A stretch of 47,644 nt of DNA, taken from Symbiodinium natans. Taxonomy: Eukaryota > Sar > Dinophyceae > Suessiales > Symbiodiniaceae. Below the pieces are notes generated by a model. It was not told where the DNA came from. It made no database searches and saw only the letters and a program-made list of their open reading frames with translations. Below are positions 10,901-19,900 of the stretch, in pieces (position 1 is the first letter of the stretch; every line of letters begins with the position of its first letter). The stretch spans positions 224,001-271,644 of the forward strand of contig CAJNDS010000668.1 in assembly GCA_905221605.1 (NCBI GenBank), given 5' to 3'. Made by a program: the position numbers and the translations under genes.

Positions 10901-13900
10901 TTTGCCAGATCGGCGAAGTTCTCGAGGTCCCGGTTTAGGGTTTCAGGGCTTTAGGGCTTTAGTGCGTTTGGGCTTAGGGCCTTTGGGGCTTTCAGGTGTT
11001 GGGGTTTTAGGGTTTAGGGTTTCCTGAACCCTGAACCCTAGGGTATTCCTGAACCCTAAAATTTCAACCCAAAAATTAAGAGCCTCCGGCTCGAGCCGTT
11101 GACCCCGGTAGGAGAACAGGATGCAGGGTTTCCCAAATCCGGGGTCCGAGGAGGTTTCAGGGGGTTTCAGGGGGTCAGGGGCGTGCCAGGGGGCTTCCAA
11201 GGGGGTCTCAGGAAAAAAACTTCAAAATTTCAGACTTTCCGCCCTAATGTCCTCACCCAGCTCCCATGGTCCTTGAAATCGCACGGTGCGGGAGGGAAAA
11301 GGGGAGGTTTCACCTCCAAAACCCATCCAACACGCCGCCAGGGTCGGCGGACCCTAAACCCTAAACCCCTAACCCCTAACCCCTAAACCCTAAACCCTAA
11401 ACCCTAAACCCTAAACCCTAAACCCTAAACCCTAAACCCTAAACCCTAAACCCTAAACCCTAAACCCTAAACCCTAAACCCTAAACCCTAAATTTAAGAG
11501 CCTCCGGCTCAAGCCGCCGACCCCGCTGGAGCATAGTTGAGAGGTCTAAACCCGCTCGCATGGTTCGAAGATCATCCCAGCCTGCTCGGCAGAGTTTTGT
11601 GAAACGTTTGGGGGGGTAGGGGGTAGCACCAGGACAAGCTCAAGCCAAAAGAGAGGTGGGTGGGGGTGGGGGGGGGGGGGGGGGGGGGGTGGGGGGGTGG
11701 GGTGAGGGCGCCCCTACCCCCCTGTGCTGAACCGCCTGTTTACGCTGTGGAGGTGGCGTGGTCCTCCACGAAAAAATTGTGCACCGACCCCCCCTACCCC
11801 CCCCCCCCCCCCCGGCGTTTTGGGGGGCTAAGGAGGGAAAGAGGGAGGTTTTCACCTCCTTTTCCCATCCAACACGCCGCCAGGGTCGGCGGACCCTAAA
11901 CCTAAACCCTAAACCCTAAAACCCTAAACCCTAACCCTAACCCTAAACCCTAAACCCTAAACCCTAAACCCTAAACCTAACCCTAAACCCCTAAACCCTA
12001 AACCCTAAACCCTAAAACCCTAAACCCTAAACCTAAAAAAAACCCTAAACCCTAAACCCTAAACCCTAAACCCTAAACCCTAAACCCTAAACCCTAAACC
12101 CTAAACCCTAAACCCTAAACCCTAAACCCTAAACCCTAAACCCTAAACCCTAAACCCTAAACCCTAAACCCTAAACCCTAAACCCTAAACCCTAAACCCT
12201 AACCCTTAACCCTTAACCCTTAACCCTTAACCCTCAACCCTTAACCCTTAACCCTTAACCTCAAATCCAAATTCCCTAGCCGGAGCCAGCAAGTCGGGAT
12301 GTTCTTGCCGCATCGCAGAGTTGCTGAGCAGCTCTTCGGTCTCCAAGTTTGGTTTGGGTTTGCGGAGTTCGGGGAGTTTGGGGAGTTTGGGGTTTTGGGG
12401 TTTAGGGTTTAGGGTGTGGGGCGTCTAGAACCCTCAAGGCTCTTCGGAACTCTTCAAGCCCAAAGCCCCAAGCCTCTATACGCTTGACTTGAAAGCCCTA
12501 AGCCCGAAATGTCACCCGAAACCCTAACCCCTAAACCCCGAAACCCCTAAACCCCTAAACCCCTAAACCCCTAAACCCCTAAACCCCTAAACCCCTAAAC
12601 CCCTAAACCCCTAAACCCCTAAACCCCTGAACCCCTAAACCCCTAAACCCCTAAACCCCTCCCTAAACCCTAAACCCTAAACCCTAAACCCTAAACCCCC
12701 TAAACCCCCTAAACCCCTAAACCCCTAAACCCCAAAAACCCAGTCATGGCCAGGCCTCCCCACTCGAGACACTGCGCATCTTCCACAATCGATGGCCATC
12801 CCACGCTGCTTCAACAGGGGTTTAGGGTTTAGGGTTTGGGGTTTGGGGTTTAGGGTTTGGGGTTTGGGGTTTAGGGTTTGGGGTTTGGGGTTTAGGGTTT
12901 GGGGTTTGGGGTTTAGGGTTTGGGGTTTGGGGTTTAGGGTTTGGGGTTTGGGGTTTAGGGTTTGGGGTTTAGGGTTTAGGGTTTCGGGTTTCGGGTTTAG
13001 GGTTTGGGGTTTAGGGTTTGGGGTTTGGGGTTTAGGGTTTAGGGTTTAGGGTTTGGGGTTTAGGGTTTAGGGTTTGGGGTCTGGGGTTTTGGGGCTTCGG
13101 CTTCTCGGCGTTCGGTGCTATGGAGTCTAACGTTGGACGCAGCATACTATACACATCCTAGCAAAGGGGGTTTGGGGGTTTGGGCTTTAGGATGTGGGGT
13201 TCAGGGTTCAGGGTTTAGGGTTTAGGGTTTAGGGTTCCAAGCCCCTGGGCTGCAGGTTTCAGCCAATGGTCCAAAGTTCAGACCGTTGGGCTTCCTCGTT
13301 GCGTAGGTAACGGTTCGCCTGTTCATTCCCAGGAGCCCAGTAGTAACCTGATTCCCTTTTATTGGGTTCTTATCCCATAATATAAACCCCTATAAACCAA
13401 AAAGGGTTCCCTTTTTTCTCCTAGTTTACTGGGGAGCCCAGATTCCCTGGTTGCAGGAGAAGGAACCTCAGGCTTGTGGTTGTAGGCCTACGGATCCAGG
13501 ATCACAGCGTCCACGTGAGAAGGCGAACGCGTTGTGGCAAATCGCTAGTAGGCTAGGAGCAATTTTGCGCCAACCCAGTGCCCCAAGCCCTAAACCCTAA
13601 ACCCTAAACCCTAAACCCTAAACCCTAAACCCTAAACCCTAAACCCTAAACCCTAAACCCTAAACCCTAAACCCTAAACCCTAAACCCTAAACCCTAAAC
13701 TGACAAAGCCCTGCCAGGGACCAGCCGTCGTGCGTCATGTTCCACCACCTCCTCAACAGCCGCATCCGCTGCCCACCTTGGAATCATCTGGCGGTTTGTT
13801 TCGTTTAGGGTTTAGGGTTTAGGGTTTCGGGTTTAGGGTTTAGGGTTTAGGGTTTAGGGTATTTTCCCAAAATAGGGTACCGATCATATAACCCCAACTG

Positions 13901-16900
13901 TACTCCGATCCTTGTTCTGGGAACCCATAAAAAGGGAAATTGCCCCTTGTTTCGGAAACCCCCATAATGAGGTTCTCCCTAGACCTTAAACCCTAAACCC
14001 CAAACCCTAAACCCTACACCCTCAACCCTTAACCCCAAACCCTAACTCGAAGAAGTTCCTTTCTTCCACCGCAGATGTGGCGCCTTGCCGGTACACCGCA
14101 GCTTTCAAACGAACAATACTCGTATGTTCTTACATTGTTACACTCATGACTTCTTATGTCATTACATGAAGCAGGGTTTATATTTCTATTCAAGAAATAT
14201 AAACCCTACTTCATATGAGCATATTGATATATGGCTACTTGCAAGTACTCCCTGACATCATCAAGTCATGGGTTCCCCTACTACTCGTGCCCCCTTCTAT
14301 ACTAACCTCTCCCCCCCACCCCCACCCACTTCCCTCTAATGAAGGCTGTTTAGGTATAATGAAGGCTTTTTAGGGATATTTAAGTCTCATTTCAGGGATA
14401 GTTAAGCATCATTAAGCCTATTTAGGGACACTGGGGCCTAATCATTCAGGGGGGTACCTAGGGGGGGTAGAATAGAGGGGGGAGGAGGGGAACTCATGGT
14501 CAACGGCCCGAGGCAAGAAGCTGAAGGCGGACTTCACAACCAGCGAGGCCGCTCTATTTCTTTGCAGCTCTCCCCAGCGTTTCTTGTCATTTTTGATGTG
14601 TTGTGATGGTTTAGTAACCCTAAACCCTAAAGCCAGGGTTCCCCCTTCTGCCGGGAGAGTTGGGCATCGCCCTTCTACTCTGAGGGCATGCTGTTTGAAC
14701 GTCACTTGGGAACAGTGCCAGGAGTTCGTCCATAAAATTGCCGGATTACGAGTCAGAGTCAGAGTGGATAGGCTATAGGGGTTTGGGTTTCAGGGTTGGG
14801 ATGTTCCCCCCGAAACTAACAGTCCTTAATGCGGATTAAGGTACCCTCTATTTTAATCCCCATTAAGGACTGTCAGCAGAAGGGGGAACTATAGGGGTCC
14901 GGGGTGTTTTGTTTCAGGGCTCGCAGGTGCATTAGGCTTTGTAGGGTTTGGAGTGAACAGTTTCGCCTTTATAGGGGACCTTAGGGGTTATTTAGGGGCT
15001 ACTATACGATATATATATATATATATATATAGGGGATAGTTTAGGGGAATAAGACTAAGGGTCCCTTCCAGGGATCCTTCCTTATACCCTCCTTATACCC
15101 CATAAAATACTGTTTCGCTTGGTTCATTCTAGGGTGTTAGAAGTTGTCGTACGATTCAGACGACGTGGGTTTCGAGTTTGGGGTGCAGAGTTCGAGGGTT
15201 TCGGGGTTAAGGCTTCGGTTTTGCAGTTCCGCGCTCTCTGGCGGGACGTTGTTCTGCTCCAGGGTTGTGGGTTCGAGGCTTTGTCGTTTGGGCTTGGCAA
15301 GTTCCTAAACCCGAATCCCTCAACCCTCAACCCTCAACCCTTCAACCCTTCAACCCTTCAACCCTTCAACCCTTCAACCCTTCAACCCTTCAACCCTTCA
15401 ACCCTTCAACCCTTCAACCCTTCAACCCTTCAACCCTTCAACCCTTCAACCCTTCAACCCTTCAACCCTTCAACCCTTCAACCTTCAACCCTTCAACCCT
15501 TCAACCCTTCAACCCTTCAACCCTTCAACCATTCAACCCTTCAACCCTTCAACCCTTCAACCCTCAACCCTTCACAGGTGGACAAGCGGATCGATGTCTC
15601 CAAAGTCGAGATGGTCAGTTGGCTGCATGCCAGCTGTCTTCTGGTGCTTAAGACTCGGCTTAGGGTTTAGGGTTTAGGTTTTAGGGTTTAGGGTTTAGGG
15701 TTTAGGGTTTAGTGTATAGGGTTTTAGGGTTTAGGGTTTAGGGTTTAGGGTTTAGGGTTTAGGGTTTGGGGTTAAGGGTTTAGGGCTTCAAGAATGAGTT
15801 GTGGGAGTAGGATGCTGTAGGCGCACTTTCGATGTACGTTCTTGGGGGCCGTTCAGGCTTCGGAATTAACAAGGCAATGGGCGCCCTGAGGCCCTACTAG
15901 GGGGGTCGGAATCATGTCGAATGCTATCTTCTTATGGCCCATGTAGAATTGCACTGTAGTAGCCCCCACAACCCGATTCTAATCATTAGGGTTCTAAATT
16001 GCATCCCTACCAATCTGTGCGGTCAGGACAGCTGATCGTGGCACAGCAAACTGCTGAGGCCCAGTGACTGCGCTGAGGGGCAGGGAGTTCAGGACGATTC
16101 CCACCCCTAAACCCTAAAGCCCAAACCCCAAACCTCAAACCCCCAAACCCTAAACCCTAAACACCTTCCCCCCAAACCCTGAGCTCCTGCCCAGAGACAG
16201 GAAGGCGGGTTCAGCCCGAGACCTCTTCGACGTTTCACCACGTGGCTCCAGAATTGAATTTGTGCGGGCGATGGATGTGCTGCCTTCTCCTTAAAGGCTT
16301 GGGGTATAGGGGCTGGAATATTTACTCATAGTATTCCCTTATGGTCCCCATATACCCAGAGAGCCCAAAACCCCTGAATTATCGAATATGCGTTAAGCTA
16401 TCAAGAGATCCTTGGTGTGATTGAAGGTATATTCCTCATTTGAGGGGTGTTGGATAGTTATACTATCATAACTCCCAGCACCTTATTCTAAACATTCAGT
16501 TCCCTACCCCAAGAGCCCAATACCCCTGAATTAAGGAATATTCCTTAAAGCATACTAAGGATCCCTATATGGTTTAAGGAAGACTGCTTAATTAAGGGGT
16601 TTTGGGCTCTCTGGGTATGTTATAGGCTTTTGGGGCTTAGGCTAAGGTTTTTTCAGCGACTTCTCAAGGCCGCTAGGGAGCAATGAAAAACACCAGGCAG
16701 CCTTAGGCAGTTGGAGGCACGACGGTTTAGGGTTTAGGGTTCAGGGTTTAGGGTTTAGGGTTTAGGGTTGAGGGTTTAGGGTTTAGGGTTCGTGTTGCAG
16801 AATGAAATGAAGGCAAGACCCCAAATCCTCAACCTTAATAACGCCTTGCCGAGGCAACCCCAAGCCAAACCCGGGTATATGTGCAGTCCGCGCCATTTGC

Positions 16901-19900
16901 TAGGACCCAGAGTACGGCTGAGGCTTCTAAGAGGAAATCTGTTTTTTTTTTTCAGCCAGGGTTCGAAGCTTCTTAAATGGGAATATGAAAGTTAGGTTTG
17001 AACGAGTTGAACAAGACCCTCAACTATATTTCTTTTGCAAAGGTTGAGTAGAGGTGAGTACAAGGGTAGAGTTGAAGATAAGTAATTATAGGTTTAAAGC
17101 CGCGAAAAAGCACCGGAAAGGCTTGGGGCGGGGGGGGTTCGGGGACGGGGCCTGGAACCGTTCTTTAACGGTGTCGTACGTGGAGTTTTTTGGAACCGGG
17201 ACAACTCGAAAATGGTCACCGTTAAGGCAGAGCAATAGTTCGGCGGATTTTTTTGAGCGAGACCCTGGATTTTAAAATGTACGCCTTGTCCAGACTCTAA
17301 TTTCTTAACTAAAAAAACTCTGGACTACTAAATCTCTTTACTAGTCTTAACTACTAAAATCTCTTAACTAATCAAATTTCTTGACTTAAAGAATTCTTGA
17401 GAAATTCTTTAACTACAAAAATTGCTTAACTAATCAAATTTGTTGACGCACCCCTGGGCCGCAAGCCCTTCATTCTTGTTTGATTTTGGGGTTTAGGTTC
17501 CAAAATACGCCCCTTTAGCCCAAACAGGGTTTGGGGTTTAGGGTTTAGGGTTTAGGGTTTGGGGTTTAGGGTTTAGGGTTTAGGGTCCTAGGCCACTCTT
17601 GGCTCTAGTTGAAGCGAACACGCTCGCTTAAACCTTGACTTGCATGCCTTCCCCGAAGCCAGGGCTTGAGCCTTGCTCAGGGTTCCACAAACAATTTCGG
17701 GTATAGGGTTTAGGGTTTAGGGTTTAGGGTTTAGGGTTTAGGGTTTAGGGTTTAGGGTTTAGGGTTTAGGGCTACTTGGGTAGCTATAAGTAGGGGTATA
17801 AGTATGGCAACTATGCTTGGAACCCTGTCGAGGGGTACTTGCTTCACCCGAGCTGCTGCCCCAACACCCTAAACTTGGAGCCCTCCAGTGCCTGGGATTC
17901 GGAGAGTGGCATCCATCACTCGGTGCGACGTTGAATTCGTCGCTCTTTGGACTGCGCGCGGAGAGAATGGATGGGGGGGGGGAGGGAGGGAAGGAAGTCT
18001 AAACCCTAACCTTGGGATGTTGCCCCTTATACTAACAGTCCTTAACAGGGAGCTACAAGTTTCGGGGCCTTCAGAATTAGAATGGTTGTTTTGGGGTTCT
18101 TATGGTGTATTTATAGAGGGGCGTAAGGGAATACTATTAGTAATCATTCCGACCCCCCCCCCCCATATTACGGTGTCTCTGAAATCTAAGTCGGATCCTA
18201 CTTGGAGGTTCATGGTACTTACTAACCAATTATAACTGCACTTATAACCCTACTTGTAATACCCCTAAAGGGCCTTATAGGGGTTATCCCAGTTAAAAGT
18301 AGGGTTATAAGCCCAGTTATAAGTGGTTATTAAGTCCCATGAACCTCCAAGTAGTGGTACAGGAGTGGCGAGTTGAAAACCCACAAGCCCTATCCAAACA
18401 CGGAAGCGAGAGAATGGGTTGGGGGGGGGGCATCCTTAGGGTTAAGGGTTAGGGTTTAGGGTTTAGGGTTTAGGGTTTAGGGTTTAGGGTTTAGGGTTTA
18501 GGGTTTAGGGTTTAGGGTTTAGGGTTTAGGGTTTAGGGCGGATTCCACAACGGTTTGTCTTCCCTTCGCCCAGAAGGACTTAAACAAAATGGACTAGCAC
18601 CTCCTCAAACAAGAACTGCCTGAAGGATGAAGTCAGCCAGGCGTACCATGAAACCCTGCAGCCCCAAATCCCCAGACCCCTGAAGCCCCGTAAGTCCCAA
18701 AAGCCCTCAACACCAAACCCCTAAGCCCTAAATATCCCTAAACCCTAAACCCTCAACCCTAAACCCTAAACCCTGAACCCTGAACCCTGAACCCAAAAAC
18801 TGGCGCTTTGGGCTGGAATTTGGCAGCCGCCGCCCCCTGAGCCGGGGCGCCTCCGCGGACGGGAGGGGCCGGAGCCCAAGGGGTACCTGGCGGTTTAGGG
18901 TTTAGGGTTTAGGGTTTAGGGCCTAGGGCCTAGGGTTTAGGGTTTAGGGTTTAGGGTTTAGGGTTTAGGGTTTAGGGTTTAGCCCAATCCCCCTACAGAC
19001 TGATGCCCTTTAAGGAATTATGTAGGGTACCTCATTCCCCCATTCCCTGCAACCCCCTGAGCCCTAAACCCCTAAGCCCTTAAGCCCCTAAACCCTAAAC
19101 CCTAAAGCCTAAACCCTAAACCCTAAACCCTAAACCCTAAACCCTAAACCCTAAACCCTAAACCCTAAACCCTAAACCCTAGACATCGGCATGCCCAGGT
19201 TCAATGAAGCAGTGACGGCGCCTGGCGCCAGGCTAAGGGCATTCCTGCGTTTGGGTCTGGGCTCTAGGGTTCAGGGTTTTGCCGTTTAGGTCAGTTCACG
19301 GTTTGAAGAGTTGGGTTTCAGGGTTCAGGGTTTGTCATTCCTCAACATGGTTTTTTTGTGAACCCCCGTTGGGCTTCCAGGGCAGGGCTTGTTGCTCCCC
19401 CTGCGTGCGGTATCATCAGGCCCCTTCAGACGCCCCGAAAGCTGCGTCTTCGGGCTTAGGGTTGTAGCTGGAATGTTCCCCCTTATACTAACAGTCCTTG
19501 ATAGGGAAGTTAATGGGGGTACTTAATCCCTACTAAGGACTGTAAGTGTAAGGGGGAACATCCCAAGGTTTAAGGCTGTAGAAGTATCCTGGCCTTCGGG
19601 GTCTAGTGTTGCGGTTCAGGGTTTTAGGGTTTGCAGTTGAGGCCGTCACTGAGAGCCCATTTGTTGCAGAGACCGTTCTGGTTGGTTTGTTTGCACATCC
19701 CGGTTGCTATTTACGAGGCGCTCCGCCCCGCGATCAAACCCTAAACCGCCCAAGCTCCTTACTTGGAGCTTCATGGGTAGTTATCAGTAGGGTCATAAGC
19801 ATGGTAACTATACTTATAGCCGGGTACTTACAACCCTACTTTAACTAGCCATGAACCTCTAAGCAAACCCTAAACCCTAAACATCTCTACGCTCCATAGC

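Noticed and set aside
12792-13049. Open frame of [13 protein letters not shown] repeats
   Set aside because: A direct translation of the TTTAGGG/TTTGGGG array; any such array without stops yields it.
15119-15670. 183-codon frame rich in NPSTLQPF
   Set aside because: Translation of the CCCTTCAA array; only the end (15578-15643) looks like a real exon.
16792-16995. Frame with QILNLNNALP resembling an LRR strand
   Set aside because: Only a short chance-level resemblance, no AG|G acceptor, and it runs into a poly-T stretch.
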